From assembly GCA_033344775.1 (NCBI GenBank), contig JAWPMT010000005.1, forward strand, positions 1,719,501 to 1,783,500: DNA of 64,000 nucleotides, in the 5' to 3' direction. Within the stretch, counting starts at the first letter, position 1. Each line of letters opens with the position of its first letter. The notes beneath the pieces were generated by a model. The model was not told the origin of the DNA and did no database searches. It saw only the letters and a list, made by a program, of their open reading frames with translations. The DNA is from Cytophagales bacterium (GTDB lineage Bacteria > Bacteroidota > Bacteroidia > Cytophagales > Cyclobacteriaceae). Positions 9,024 to 18,068 of this stretch are shown piece after piece. The position numbers and the translations under genes were made by a program.

Positions 9024-9044
9024 ACCGGGCGTCCGGTATTTTTT
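9024..9044 (+). terminator. Hairpin with U-run, plus strand
   Basis: ACCGG (9024-9028), a four-base loop and CCGGT (9033-9037) are followed by ATTTTTT on the plus strand. No plus-strand gene lies upstream, so this terminator-like signal has no obvious client. It bounds the block that begins at the minus-strand terminator at 8811. Confidence 0.45.
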
Positions 9045-9092
9045 AGCTCATTAAAAAGTTACTTCAAATAAACCGGATGACGATCAAATTAT

Positions 9093-9875
9093 TTAGTCCG
9101 CTGTAGACTGACTGATCTGATTTTCGATAAATGTTGATACGCTGAACCAAAGTTGTTTTTCGTTGGTCAATTCATCTACACCTGTTTCCCGCTGATTGAG
9201 GTCTAATATATATTGATCCAGGGCTTTGGCTGAAAGCTCATATTTCAGCATCAAGCTGTCACGGACTTCAGGTTTGTTTACGAACTGCTGGTAAGCGATG
9301 GTTTCCTGCGTTTCTTCAAATACTTTCTCAGCTTTGCGCCTTTCTTTCTCGGCCGCAGTAAAAAAAGTAAACGGCCCATGGATGACCATTCCAAGTCCAA
9401 AAATGGGCACTTCATTGCTTTGTGCAGGGGATTTCACCGCTCGAATGTCACCTGCTTCAAGGGACTTCTTGGTGACTTCTTGGCCTATGCCATCAATTTT
9501 AATGGGTTGTGGCCGATACCTTCGGGGTACGCGGTAATTCACCTCCGCGAAAACCATGACAGAAGAGAGTTCCATTACTGTTGCAGAAAGTGTGATCTCC
9601 AGGCTGCGATTGACCATGGACGCATCAATCACCACATGATGTGGCTCATATCCAATATGCGTCACTTTCAGCGTGTCTCCAACTTGCACATCCATGCGAA
9701 ACAGTCCTCGCACATTGGAAACAGTCCCAACATCTCTGTTCAAATTGATGATATGCGCTCCGATCAGCGGAGCATTGTCTCTATCCATTAGATAACCTGA
9801 AAGGCGGTCCTGCGGCAGGTCCTGGGCGCAAACAACTCCTCCAAATAGACATAAGATCAACACTACGTTTCGCAT
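9093..9875 (-). CDS. Secreted protein with carboxypeptidase-like regulatory domain
   Basis: This 260-aa protein has a signal peptide (cleavage after VVCAQ, about residue 18) and a CarboxypepD_reg-like beta-sandwich at about 24-110 (LSGYLMDRDNAPLIGAHIINLNRDVGTVSN, then GDTLKVTHIGYEPHHVVI), the module often found at the N-terminus of TonB receptors. The C-terminal half is helical and charged, without a barrel or plug, so this is one of the stand-alone periplasmic members and not a receptor. The start at 9875 gives a clean signal peptide. There is no operon partner, and the role is unknown beyond a likely envelope location. Confidence 0.85.
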   Translation of the reverse strand: MRNVVLILCLFGGVVCAQDLPQDRLSGYLMDRDNAPLIGAHIINLNRDVGTVSNVRGLFRMDVQVGDTLKVTHIGYEPHHVVIDASMVNRSLEITLSATVMELSSVMVFAEVNYRVPRRYRPQPIKIDGIGQEVTKKSLEAGDIRAVKSPAQSNEVPIFGLGMVIHGPFTFFTAAEKERRKAEKVFEETQETIAYQQFVNKPEVRDSLMLKYELSAKALDQYILDLNQRETGVDELTNEKQLWFSVSTFIENQISQSTAD

Positions 9876-10071
9876 CGCACCGTGAATAACGTCACATTAG
9901 ATCAAATAGTCATGCATGTGCGACGACATTTAACCTTTTTTGTGATAAGACTCCTGGTCCTATCACACCCCCATTTGGCTGATTATTTGTCCTTTATTTG
10001 TCTGGCTAGTTGTATTGGCAGGCGACCTGTGAAAGGTCGTTGTGTATTGAGTAGTAAAGTGAGCGGCACTT

Positions 10072-10227
10072 TTACGCCATGTGACTTTTCATGAAAGCCC
10101 GGCATTTGGCTTTGGTACCTACAAATAGAATACTGGCATTTTCACGAACCACTGTATAAGCATCAAGGCCTTCATTGAACTGAATTCGCATGCCCTTTTT
10201 GAAGAGGAAATTTCTGATGAAGTTCAT
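10072..10227 (-). CDS. 51-aa protein, paralogue of the small protein at 6859-7017
   Basis: This minus-strand gene encodes 51 residues starting MNFIRNFLFKKGMRIQF. It matches the 52-aa protein at 6859-7017 throughout: LFKKGM against LFGKKGM, then SILFVGTKAKC against SILFVGTKEKC. The codons for SILFVGTK are almost identical in the DNA. It is soluble, with one conserved Cys. The two genes point towards each other and bracket the subtilase and carboxypeptidase-like genes. The upstream DNA (10228-10431) is AT-rich and probably holds the divergent promoters of this gene and of the SusC-like gene. The gap 9876-10071 shows only two small hairpins (9940-9964, 10022-10040). Confidence 0.8.
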   Translation of the reverse strand: MNFIRNFLFKKGMRIQFNEGLDAYTVVRENASILFVGTKAKCRAFMKSHMA

Positions 10228-10431
10228 AGTTTTATTATTTTATTTATATTTTAACTCAATTTAATACCATTTTGTTGCTTTTTCACCCACTTATTTCAAA
10301 TATTTTTTCCATCAGACGGTCTCGAAATGTGTATGCGCCAAATACCCTTTTCATGAGATTTTTCCCCTCTAAGCACCTGATGTCAAAGCATTCTTCTTAA
10401 TTTGTTCTCGTAATAACCGTTTGTAACTTTT

Positions 10432-13400
10432 ATGAAATCACTGCCTGCATTGTTTCTGGCATGCCTGTGCCTGAATTTTGCCTATGCGCAAACGGTAGTT
10501 TCCGGGAAAGTCACCGAAGAAGGGAATGACATTGGGATTCCGGGAGTTACCGTTGCTGCAAAAGGATCATCCGCCTCGACCATTACTGATGTATATGGAG
10601 AATTTCAACTTTCCGTTCCCGAAGGAACTGCTGCTCTGGTCTTCTCTTCGCCAGGAATGCTCACCAAAGAAGTGCCATTAGGATCACAGACTGTGTTCAA
10701 TACGTCCCTGGAGCCTGACAATTCCGTGGGATCTTCGGATGCCGTATCGATTGGTTTCGGGGAACAATCTGCTTCCGAGTTGACCAGTAGCATTGCCCAA
10801 ATCAAATCCGATGATATTAGCGACGCACCCGTCGTAGACCTGGAACAAGCCAATCAAGGACGGGCCTCCGGTATTTTTATTCAGAATAATAGTGGTAAAC
10901 TAGGAGAAGGTACTTCCATACGTATTCGTGGTGGATCTTCTTTATCTGCTTCCAACCAGCCCCTGTACATCGTTGATGGTATTCCGCTTGCTTCGGGTTC
11001 TCAAAATGACATTAACCCTGCCAACATTGAATCGATGGAAGTGCTTAAGGATGCCTCAGCATCTGCGATCTACGGTTCACGGGCCGCCAATGGGGTGATC
11101 ATCATCACTACTAAATCCGGGAAGTCCGGTAAAATGAAGATAGAAGCTGACTATCAATTTGGGATTGGCCAAACGCCTAAAACCCTGGATCTCTACACGC
11201 CACAACAGTACAATCAACAGGTGATTGAGTTTACCTTGAGAGCCATTAGCCTTGATGGAGAGATTACCCGGGCAAATCTTGAAAGATGGGCTGCTCAGGG
11301 AAGCAGCACCATTCAACTATCAGGAACAGATCCCTCAGGAATTGATGAAATACGAATTCCGGTACTGGATTCTTTGACATTTAATACCGACTGGCAGGAT
11401 GAAGTATTCAGAAATGCCATTTCCAATCGGGCCAACGTGAATATCTCCGGAGGAACTGATCAATTCAACTACTTTGGCGGCCTTTCTTTCATGGACCAAG
11501 AGGGTATTCTGATTGGCAATGACTTTCAGCGATTAAGCGGACGTTTGAATTTAGGCAGTCAGATCACTTCTGCATTATCTGTCGATCTGAGCCTGAACTA
11601 TGCCGGCACCAAAGACAATCGACTGAATGATGACCAGGACCTGGGTTCTCCATTACAAGCCATTGTGTTACCCCCCTCCGATTCATTCGATCCGAATGAT
11701 GCTTATCGCTTACGGGTAAGAAGTCTGGAATACAACCCACTGACAGAGATCAATTTTGCGGACAATATTGAAACTGGCAACAGCCTGATCGGTAATCTGA
11801 ATTTGAAGTATGATTTCACTGATCAATTATCTCTGAATGTACAAGGTGGTACGGATTTCTTCGATTCGAGGATCGAACGACGACAAGGGCCAGAAACGCT
11901 GGAGGGTGCGGGAACAGGCTTATCTCGACTCACGGAGATAACCGTAACCAACAACATTTTTACCGGCTTTTTAGATTACAGCACCACGGTAAATGACAAT
12001 CGACTTTCCGCGGTATTAGGAACTTCTTATCAAACATCTACGACCGAAACCGCATTTAGACTAGCGCGAGTAAACTCCATCAGCACCTTGGATGGGCTGA
12101 GCAGTACAGATGCCAGTTTGCAGGATGTCCCAATAGCAGACTCGAAGTTTTCCTTCCTCTCCTTCTTTACCCGGGTGAATTACAACATTGATGATAAATA
12201 CATTTTTCAATTGAGTGCACGTGCAGATGGTTCCTCCCGGTTTAGCGAGGACAATCGTTTTGGGTACTTCCCCGCACTTTCTGCCGGATGGAATATCCAT
12301 AACGAAGATTTCTTCAGTTCAAACACCTTCGGCACGCTAAAGCTCAAAGCTAGTTACGGATTGATCGGTACCACTCCTGAGGAGGATTTCCTATATCGAT
12401 TGAATTACATCAGTGTTAACTACGGCATTGAAGACGGCATCCGAGTGGCCAACCTGGCTAATGCAGACCTGAAATGGGAAACCACAGCACAGACAGATAT
12501 CGGACTGGAACTTGGGGTGCTAAATGACCGGATTACAGCATCAGTAGATTACTACCTCAAGCAAACGGAGGATTTACTTTTTCCAGTACCCGTGACACAG
12601 ACTTCCGGCTTTTCGGCAGTGCTTCAAAATGTCGGTAGTATGGAAAACAGTGGTTTTGAATTTAGCATCAGTAGCCTGAACGTATCAACTGGTGACTTCT
12701 CCTGGTCTACCAGTTTCAATATCTCTACGAACAAAAATGAGATCACAGACCTGAACGGTCAAAATGCCATCGTTGGTGTTAATGCTTTTCTGGAAGGCCA
12801 GGCATCAGGAGTATTTTATACCCGTCGATATGTTGGTGTAGATCCAGGGAATGGTCAGGCACTGTATGACAATGGGGTCGGCGGAACTACCACGGATTGG
12901 GAATCGGCACCCAGAATGGTGATCGGTGATCCGAATCCTGATTTCTTCGGCGGTCTGACGAACAATGTCTTCTACAAAGGACTAGAATTGGATTTCTTGT
13001 TCCAGTTTGTGCAAGGTGTAGACATCTATAATGCCACAGGAGAGTTCTTATCGAATAGTGGTATCCTGAATCTGGGGCAAACAGCGAATCAGGTAAATCG
13101 GTGGTATGCACCTGGAGATAATGCACCATTTCCGGTCATGAACCCTTTTCAGGAAAACACGAACCCCTCTTCACGATTTTTGGAAGACGGCAGCTATATC
13201 CGTTTGAAGACACTCACCCTGACCTACAATTTCCCTAGCGAAATAGTCTCTAACTGGGGATTGAGCTACTTCAAATTCTATATCGGTGGGCAGAACCTCC
13301 TGACCTTCACTGACTACTCGGGTTATGACCCGGATGTCAATTACATCGACCCGAACTTCGGGACCATCGAACGGAACATCAGCCGAGGTATCGACAACTT

Positions 13401-13452
13401 CACTGCGCCGCAGGCCCGAACCATTATTTCAGGAATTAAAATCGGATTTTGA
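10432..13452 (+). CDS. SusC/RagA family TonB-dependent outer-membrane receptor
   Basis: This 1006-aa protein has a signal peptide (1-20), a CarboxypepD_reg-like domain (about 22-105), and a TonB plug with the SusC signature IESMEVLKDASASAIYGSR and NGVIIITTKSGKSG (about 110-225). A 22-strand-type barrel follows, ending in an aromatic-rich C-terminus (SGIKIGF). It imports large substrates such as oligosaccharides or peptides, using TonB energy and a SusD lid. The stop is 2 bases before the ATG of the SusD gene, so the two form an operon. No carbohydrate-active enzyme or sigma/anti-sigma pair adjoins it, so the ligand cannot be assigned. Confidence 0.96.
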   Translation: MKSLPALFLACLCLNFAYAQTVVSGKVTEEGNDIGIPGVTVAAKGSSASTITDVYGEFQLSVPEGTAALVFSSPGMLTKEVPLGSQTVFNTSLEPDNSVGSSDAVSIGFGEQSASELTSSIAQIKSDDISDAPVVDLEQANQGRASGIFIQNNSGKLGEGTSIRIRGGSSLSASNQPLYIVDGIPLASGSQNDINPANIESMEVLKDASASAIYGSRAANGVIIITTKSGKSGKMKIEADYQFGIGQTPKTLDLYTPQQYNQQVIEFTLRAISLDGEITRANLERWAAQGSSTIQLSGTDPSGIDEIRIPVLDSLTFNTDWQDEVFRNAISNRANVNISGGTDQFNYFGGLSFMDQEGILIGNDFQRLSGRLNLGSQITSALSVDLSLNYAGTKDNRLNDDQDLGSPLQAIVLPPSDSFDPNDAYRLRVRSLEYNPLTEINFADNIETGNSLIGNLNLKYDFTDQLSLNVQGGTDFFDSRIERRQGPETLEGAGTGLSRLTEITVTNNIFTGFLDYSTTVNDNRLSAVLGTSYQTSTTETAFRLARVNSISTLDGLSSTDASLQDVPIADSKFSFLSFFTRVNYNIDDKYIFQLSARADGSSRFSEDNRFGYFPALSAGWNIHNEDFFSSNTFGTLKLKASYGLIGTTPEEDFLYRLNYISVNYGIEDGIRVANLANADLKWETTAQTDIGLELGVLNDRITASVDYYLKQTEDLLFPVPVTQTSGFSAVLQNVGSMENSGFEFSISSLNVSTGDFSWSTSFNISTNKNEITDLNGQNAIVGVNAFLEGQASGVFYTRRYVGVDPGNGQALYDNGVGGTTTDWESAPRMVIGDPNPDFFGGLTNNVFYKGLELDFLFQFVQGVDIYNATGEFLSNSGILNLGQTANQVNRWYAPGDNAPFPVMNPFQENTNPSSRFLEDGSYIRLKTLTLTYNFPSEIVSNWGLSYFKFYIGGQNLLTFTDYSGYDPDVNYIDPNFGTIERNISRGIDNFTAPQARTIISGIKIGF

Positions 13453-13454
13453 TC

Positions 13455-14954
13455 ATGAAAATGTTTAGATATACCACTCTTTTTGTGCTGTTGCTAACCG
13501 CTTTTTCATGCGACAGTCTACTAGACATAGATGCTGATGGCACCATCAGCGGTGATGTGCTCACCAATGACGCTGCAATTGAAAGCGCATTGATTGGTGC
13601 TTATTATAGCTTCGGAGGTATTTCCGACGGAAACGACGGAGGAGAATTACTTGGCGGTGACTTCTCAATCATTGCCACACTATTGGGAAGAGCCAATGGT
13701 CAGGAGATTTTCTGGTCTTCTGCAACAGGTCCTGCTTACGCCAATTTCATTGACAAGGACATCATTAATACCAACACGCGGGTGGAAGCCAACTGGCGAA
13801 GAGGTTATGAGGTGATCAATTCGGTGAATGGTATCCTGGCCAACATTGAGAATGTGTCTTCAGCCGGCGACCGTGATCGCATTCGAGGTGAAGCACTGGC
13901 CATACGGGGCATCCTCTATTTCGAGATGGTCCGACTGTGGGCACCACAATATGATGCAGATGGCGTTTCTCCTGCCTCTACTCCTGCTATTCCAATTATC
14001 GATTCGCCAATCACTGATGTCAACGAGATTTCAACTCCTTCAATCAGTACCATCGAACAAGTATACCAACAAGCCGAGAGCGACCTGACAGATGCTTCCA
14101 ATTTACTACAATCACTGGGCACAAACGGCACACGCTTGTCATACTATGCATGCCAGGCTTATTTGGCCAGAATGTCCATGCAGCAGAATAATTACATCGA
14201 TGCATTGCTGTACTTGAATGAAGTGATCACATCCGGGGCTTATGCCTTGACAAGCACACCAATGGGTGCTTTCAACAATAGCGTCAACTCTACAGAAGAC
14301 ATCTTTGCGATTCAGCAGACTTTGTCCAATACTTCCGGAGATCGTACCACAGGAACGGGTTTGGTCAACTTTCTGTCGCCTTTGTCTGAAAGTGGTTTGG
14401 GAACCATGTCCATCATCCGGTCATCACTGACTTCTTCCACACCTTTCAATAGCCCCCAATTTGATGACGAGGACCTGAGATGGACACTGGATGTAGATGT
14501 CAATGCAGCCACAATGTTTGCTGATGTGAATACAGCCTTCATCAAGAACATCCCTAACAACAATAACGATCTGTTGTCTACCACCAAGTACCTGCGTGGT
14601 GATCGGGTGTTACCAGTAATTCGACTGGCAGAAATGCACTTATCAAGAGCAGAAGCCCTCTACGAGATCAATCCTTCTGTGATCAACACAACGGCTCTGG
14701 ATGACTTGAACCTCATTCGAAACCGGGCTGGTCTTCCCGCACTTGCTTTGGCAGATTTTGCTGACCCGGCAGCCTTCCTGGCCAGTGTGAAGCTAGAACG
14801 CAAACGAGAATTATTGTTCGAAGGGCAACTCCTTCATGACCTCCGTAGATGGGGAGAATTCGTAGGTACACCATTTGGATTGTCCGACCCATGGGGCGAC
14901 AATTTTGTGTTACCGATCCCACAAACTGAAACGGATACTGGAACTGGGGGATGA
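13455..14954 (+). CDS. RagB/SusD family nutrient-binding outer-membrane lipoprotein
   Basis: This protein of about 499 aa has a lipobox (LLLTAFSC). It has the SusD family TPR-like helical fold: an N-terminal region (GDVLTNDAAIESALIGAYY), RGEALAIRGILYFEMVRLWA near residue 145, and the C-terminal LDDLNLIRNRAGLP ... ERKRELLFEGQLLHDLRRWGE, typical of the family. It forms the surface lid over the SusC barrel. I prefer ATG 13455 to a TTG at 13449 that overlaps the susC stop. A plus-strand terminator follows at 14998. The bound nutrient is unknown. Confidence 0.95.
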   Translation: MKMFRYTTLFVLLLTAFSCDSLLDIDADGTISGDVLTNDAAIESALIGAYYSFGGISDGNDGGELLGGDFSIIATLLGRANGQEIFWSSATGPAYANFIDKDIINTNTRVEANWRRGYEVINSVNGILANIENVSSAGDRDRIRGEALAIRGILYFEMVRLWAPQYDADGVSPASTPAIPIIDSPITDVNEISTPSISTIEQVYQQAESDLTDASNLLQSLGTNGTRLSYYACQAYLARMSMQQNNYIDALLYLNEVITSGAYALTSTPMGAFNNSVNSTEDIFAIQQTLSNTSGDRTTGTGLVNFLSPLSESGLGTMSIIRSSLTSSTPFNSPQFDDEDLRWTLDVDVNAATMFADVNTAFIKNIPNNNNDLLSTTKYLRGDRVLPVIRLAEMHLSRAEALYEINPSVINTTALDDLNLIRNRAGLPALALADFADPAAFLASVKLERKRELLFEGQLLHDLRRWGEFVGTPFGLSDPWGDNFVLPIPQTETDTGTGG

Positions 14955-14997
14955 TTAGTTTATAGGTATTCGTTCCTGGTTTGGAAATGAAATTTGG

Positions 14998-15025
14998 AAG
15001 CCGGTCTCAATGGATCGGCTTTTTT
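14998..15025 (+). terminator. Intrinsic terminator after the susCD-like operon
   Basis: AAGCCG (14998-15003) pairs with CGGCTT (15016-15021), followed by a T-run into the stop codon of the convergent gene at 15024. Confidence 0.75.
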
Positions 15026-15842
15026 ATTTCTTGCCATTCCACCACACCAACTGATCATCATTAATGCAGAGATATGAGTCAGCCATTTTGATTGCTGATC
15101 CACATAAATCAGGCAAGGCAGTTTCCTTCTTTTCTCCGGAATTGAGATCTATTTGAATTAAAGAAGTACCGAAGGAATAATACAATTGATCTCCAATCAG
15201 TCTAACAGCAGAAGCATCTTCTTCCTCTACTTTCCGAATAAGATTCCCAAAGAGATCAAAAATGAAAATACCCTGGTATTGATCCACTAATATCAGTTGC
15301 TGCTGGCTGGCTCCGAAATACACCAGGCCTTCCAGGTCAAACCCTATTTGTAAGACGACTTCATGCAATACATTGCCCGAAAACCGGTCCACCTTGGTGA
15401 TGCGAAATGGGTCGATCTCCAGCAGCCAGAGTTGCCGGTCCACACTGGGCGAGGCTAACCACACAAATGATGACGTCCATTGGTTCAGGTCATAAACGAC
15501 CGGATTGGCCAGGAAACGGTCCAGAAACACGACTTGTTGATTATCCCTAACAAAGAAGAAAGGATTGAGGCTATTCTGTGCTTCCAGCGAGGTAAAGGGA
15601 GCCAAATTAGGCTGGGAGAAGTTCGCCAGTTCCTGCCCTTCCTTATCTAACTTCAAAAGTTGATCATCAGCCAGGGCGACAAAAATGTTCTCTTGAAAGT
15701 CAATAGAAACAGCCACAATCTCCGAATCGAAAGCTTTGACAGTAGTAGCTTCCCAGGACTGTGCCTGCGTGGCCTGAATGACAAAAAGGAATAGCCAGCA
15801 GCTATTGCTCCTCAAATTTCTCCAGCAGCAGTTTTTCACCAT
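15024..15842 (-). CDS. Secreted protein, probably beta-propeller, unknown
   Basis: This protein of about 272 aa has a signal peptide (CWLFLFVIQATQAQ) and then repeated short strand patterns such as VAVSIDFQENIFVALADDQLLKLDKEG and LVYFGASQQQLILVDQYQGIFIFDLFGN, as in NHL/WD-like propellers. No enzyme motif is visible. The start is uncertain: 15854, 15842 or a TTG at 15815. All overlap the 3' end of lpxH by tens of bases, so it is probably co-transcribed with lpxH, which precedes it. Similar propeller genes accompany lipid A and envelope genes in Bacteroidota, but the function is not established. Confidence 0.75.
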   Translation of the reverse strand: MVKNCCWRNLRSNSCWLFLFVIQATQAQSWEATTVKAFDSEIVAVSIDFQENIFVALADDQLLKLDKEGQELANFSQPNLAPFTSLEAQNSLNPFFFVRDNQQVVFLDRFLANPVVYDLNQWTSSFVWLASPSVDRQLWLLEIDPFRITKVDRFSGNVLHEVVLQIGFDLEGLVYFGASQQQLILVDQYQGIFIFDLFGNLIRKVEEEDASAVRLIGDQLYYSFGTSLIQIDLNSGEKKETALPDLCGSAIKMADSYLCINDDQLVWWNGKK

Positions 15843-16602
15843 CGAATGAAGCATAGGTACAATGTTTAATCCACTCCCCCAGGTTTACATAGCGTGACTC
15901 ACCTACTTCGATATCCAATGGTAGGTGCCGGTGCCCGAATAAATACGCATCGTAGTGCTGTTGCTGCTCATGAGAACGAACAAATTGCAACAAGTATTCT
16001 TCTTCACCCAGGAATTCTGCATCCTTTACCGCATTCTTATTCCTGCTTTTATTGGACCAGGCCTTCGCCAGCCAAACACCTACATTAGGATGCAACCATT
16101 TGAACAACCACTGGCAAAGGCCGCTGGCAAAAAAGCCTTTCAGGAACTTATAGAAGTGATCACCAGGGCCTAAGCCATCGCCATGTGCCACAAAAAAGGA
16201 CTGTCCAGCCATCTTAAAATTCACAGGTCCATAATAGACAGGAATACCCAGTTCTCTTGGGAAATAGTCGAACATCCACATGTCGTGATTTCCGGTAAAG
16301 AAAATGATTGGAATACCTCGCTCTCTCAACGAGGCGATCTTTCCTTGAAAGCGAATGAATCCCATTGGGATCACATTGTTGTATTCGAACCAAAAATCGA
16401 AAATATCACCGACCAAAATAATCCCTGCGGCATCCGATTCGATCTGATCCAGCCATCGGATGATTTTCTTTTCACGCGCCAGACTTTCCTCATGATTGGG
16501 GGATCCCAAATGAAAATCACTCGCAAAGTAGATCTTCTTACTTGCGGGTATTTCTCTAAAATCAATATTGACTTGAATGTCTTTTTCTAATGTGCTCCCC
16601 AA
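15802..16602 (-). CDS. lpxH: UDP-2,3-diacylglucosamine diphosphatase
   Basis: This 266-aa calcineurin-like metallophosphoesterase has the full metal-site set: YFASDFHLG (D-x-H), LVGDIFDFWFE (GD), FTGNHDMW (GNHD), VAHGDGLG (H) and FGHRHLP (GH-x-H). The GDIFDFWFEY and HRHLP forms are specific for LpxH-type enzymes, which cleave UDP-2,3-diacylglucosamine to lipid X and UMP on the inner face of the inner membrane in lipid A synthesis. The length is slightly above the E. coli enzyme because of a short N-terminal extension, as is common in Bacteroidota. It overlaps the downstream propeller-like gene. Confidence 0.9.
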   Translation of the reverse strand: MGSTLEKDIQVNIDFREIPASKKIYFASDFHLGSPNHEESLAREKKIIRWLDQIESDAAGIILVGDIFDFWFEYNNVIPMGFIRFQGKIASLRERGIPIIFFTGNHDMWMFDYFPRELGIPVYYGPVNFKMAGQSFFVAHGDGLGPGDHFYKFLKGFFASGLCQWLFKWLHPNVGVWLAKAWSNKSRNKNAVKDAEFLGEEEYLLQFVRSHEQQQHYDAYLFGHRHLPLDIEVGESRYVNLGEWIKHCTYASFDGEKLLLEKFEEQ

Positions 16603-16669
16603 AATCGGTTGATAAGGCAGTTCGGAAGCAATATTAGCAGAAGCAGGGGAGGACTAAAAGTTTGTGCGA

Positions 16670-17737
16670 TCAGTTTGGTAGGGTGGCATCTGCATCTTTG
16701 ACCAGACGGACACTAAAGCCATAGGTCTTGTAGGCATAATTTCTGTAGAGCCGGCCTTCCTTCTTTTGGATGAATCGCAAGGCAGCCAGATCCGTCTGTT
16801 TCATGCTGGTATCCGTGGCGGTCCAGTAGTAGCCACTTTCCTCCAAAAACGCATATTCATCCCCATCAAAATGAAGAAATCCGCCATAAAGGCCTTTAAA
16901 TCCAGATTGACCATCAGTTTTCAGGGATCGGCCTATGGGATTTCCCCGCCAATCCAGCGAATCGGTTGTTCGGGTGTCCATGCCTAGCGTCTCTTCGAGC
17001 TTTTTCCAATCTGCATCACTGGGCAATCGCCAACCGTCAATCTGATCAGCGACTTCTTTGGCCTCATACCAATTGTACAACGCTCCATAAGTCTCACAAT
17101 TTTTATCGTCTTCTTCGTAGCAGGTATTATTCTCACCGATTTTTGCAAGGTTATTGGCCGTCCACCACTGGTCACCTATTCGTATCGCTTCAAAGGCAAC
17201 ATTTTCAGCTTTCCAAACAGCCGTATCCAAAGCCAGTTTCAGGCGGATAGTGGTCGTATCGAATGGGTTAAAAACATAATCCTGATCAAAATTTCCATAA
17301 CCAAAGGAGCCAATCACCTGGATTTTATAAGTATCAGGAGCCATTTTACTCAGATAACTCGACCAATCTTTGACCGTATCTTCATTGATGATCACAATGG
17401 CATCCTTATCGTCCAGTTCCAAATTCACAGATACGGTCGCTTTGGCCTTACAATCCACCACAATTTCTTGTTCCAGCTTTGAAGGGAATTTAAATTCCTG
17501 GTCAAAATTGCAGATGTAAGCATCATCCATACTGCTAACTTTCAGATGGGTCTTTCCGGGGATCACGGATACTTTAAGCGGGGTAATACCTACGTTTTTC
17601 CCATCAATGTTCACCAGGCATTTGATGTTGGGAATACTTGTTTTAATATCAAGTGAAACCGTCTTGAAAATACTGAAATACTGGCATCCGCAGAGCAGGA
17701 GGAGAAGGGCAAATCCGGTTCGTGAGAAAGCTTTCAA
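16670..17737 (-). CDS. FISUMP-domain lipoprotein with PEGA-like N-terminus
   Basis: This 355-aa lipoprotein has a lipobox (LLLLCGC, Cys18). The N-terminal half contains PEGA-like beta modules (VDGKNVGITPLKVSVIPGK type: NIDGKNVGITPLKVSV, then VSVNLELDDKDAIVIINED). The C-terminal domain is the Fibrobacter succinogenes major paralogous domain: WWTANNLAKIG, YGALYNWYEA, GWRLPSDADWKKLEE, SGYYWTATD and GFSVRLVKD. It is surface or periplasmic, and the family function is unknown (C-type-lectin-like fold in related domains). Monocistronic as far as seen. The gap 16603-16669 is featureless. Confidence 0.85.
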   Translation of the reverse strand: MKAFSRTGFALLLLLCGCQYFSIFKTVSLDIKTSIPNIKCLVNIDGKNVGITPLKVSVIPGKTHLKVSSMDDAYICNFDQEFKFPSKLEQEIVVDCKAKATVSVNLELDDKDAIVIINEDTVKDWSSYLSKMAPDTYKIQVIGSFGYGNFDQDYVFNPFDTTTIRLKLALDTAVWKAENVAFEAIRIGDQWWTANNLAKIGENNTCYEEDDKNCETYGALYNWYEAKEVADQIDGWRLPSDADWKKLEETLGMDTRTTDSLDWRGNPIGRSLKTDGQSGFKGLYGGFLHFDGDEYAFLEESGYYWTATDTSMKQTDLAALRFIQKKEGRLYRNYAYKTYGFSVRLVKDADATLPN

Positions 17738-17930
17738 AATAGTCTAACTGGAGTATCTGAAAACCAATTTACGAAGGATTGCGTGAAATGGAAACTTTCA
17801 GCCTCTAAGGCGTACTGAAAAACGCCAAATCAAAATAAAAGAAAAGAAATCACGATTCGATTAATGGCTATTGTATCTAAGATTAGCACAAGGACGTTTT
17901 GTCAAATCCCTTTAGGAACTAGAACATAAA

Positions 17931-17953
17931 GAAAAATGAGCGTGTCATTTTTC
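17931..17953 (-). terminator. Hairpin with U-rich tail downstream of the DUF4494 gene
   Basis: GAAAAATGA (17931-17939) and TCATTTTTC (17945-17953) form a perfect nine-pair stem with a five-base loop. On the minus strand it is followed by TTTATG. It lies downstream of the gene ending at 18069. Confidence 0.4.
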
Positions 17954-17961
17954 TGGCTAGC

Positions 17962-18048
17962 CTCAGGCAAGTCATCTACGTTGTTAGCCTCAGATCGAGG
18001 TATGTTTATACAACTTCCCTCGGCCGCCTAGTAGACGACATACCTGAG
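17962..18048. repeat. Large imperfect inverted repeat in intergenic DNA
   Basis: CTCAGGCAAGTCATCTAC (17962-17979) matches the reverse complement of the right end (18031-18048) at 15 of 18 positions. Inside lie further pairs, such as CGAGG with CCTCG and GTAT with ATAC, suggesting a branched structure. It occupies most of the gene-free gap 17738-18068 and may be a 3' untranslated structure or a mobile palindromic element. Confidence 0.5.
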
Positions 18049-18068
18049 ACTTTTTCAGAAAGCCTTAC

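Noticed and set aside
8811-9044. Assignment of the gene-poor block to 6S RNA, tmRNA, SRP RNA or a TPP or cobalamin riboswitch
   Set aside because: None of the conserved sequence signatures of these RNAs was seen, so no named RNA class is claimed.
9882-10094. 70-codon plus-strand frame before the SusC-like gene
   Set aside because: The product resembles nothing, and the frame overlaps the 3' end of the supported 51-aa minus-strand gene.
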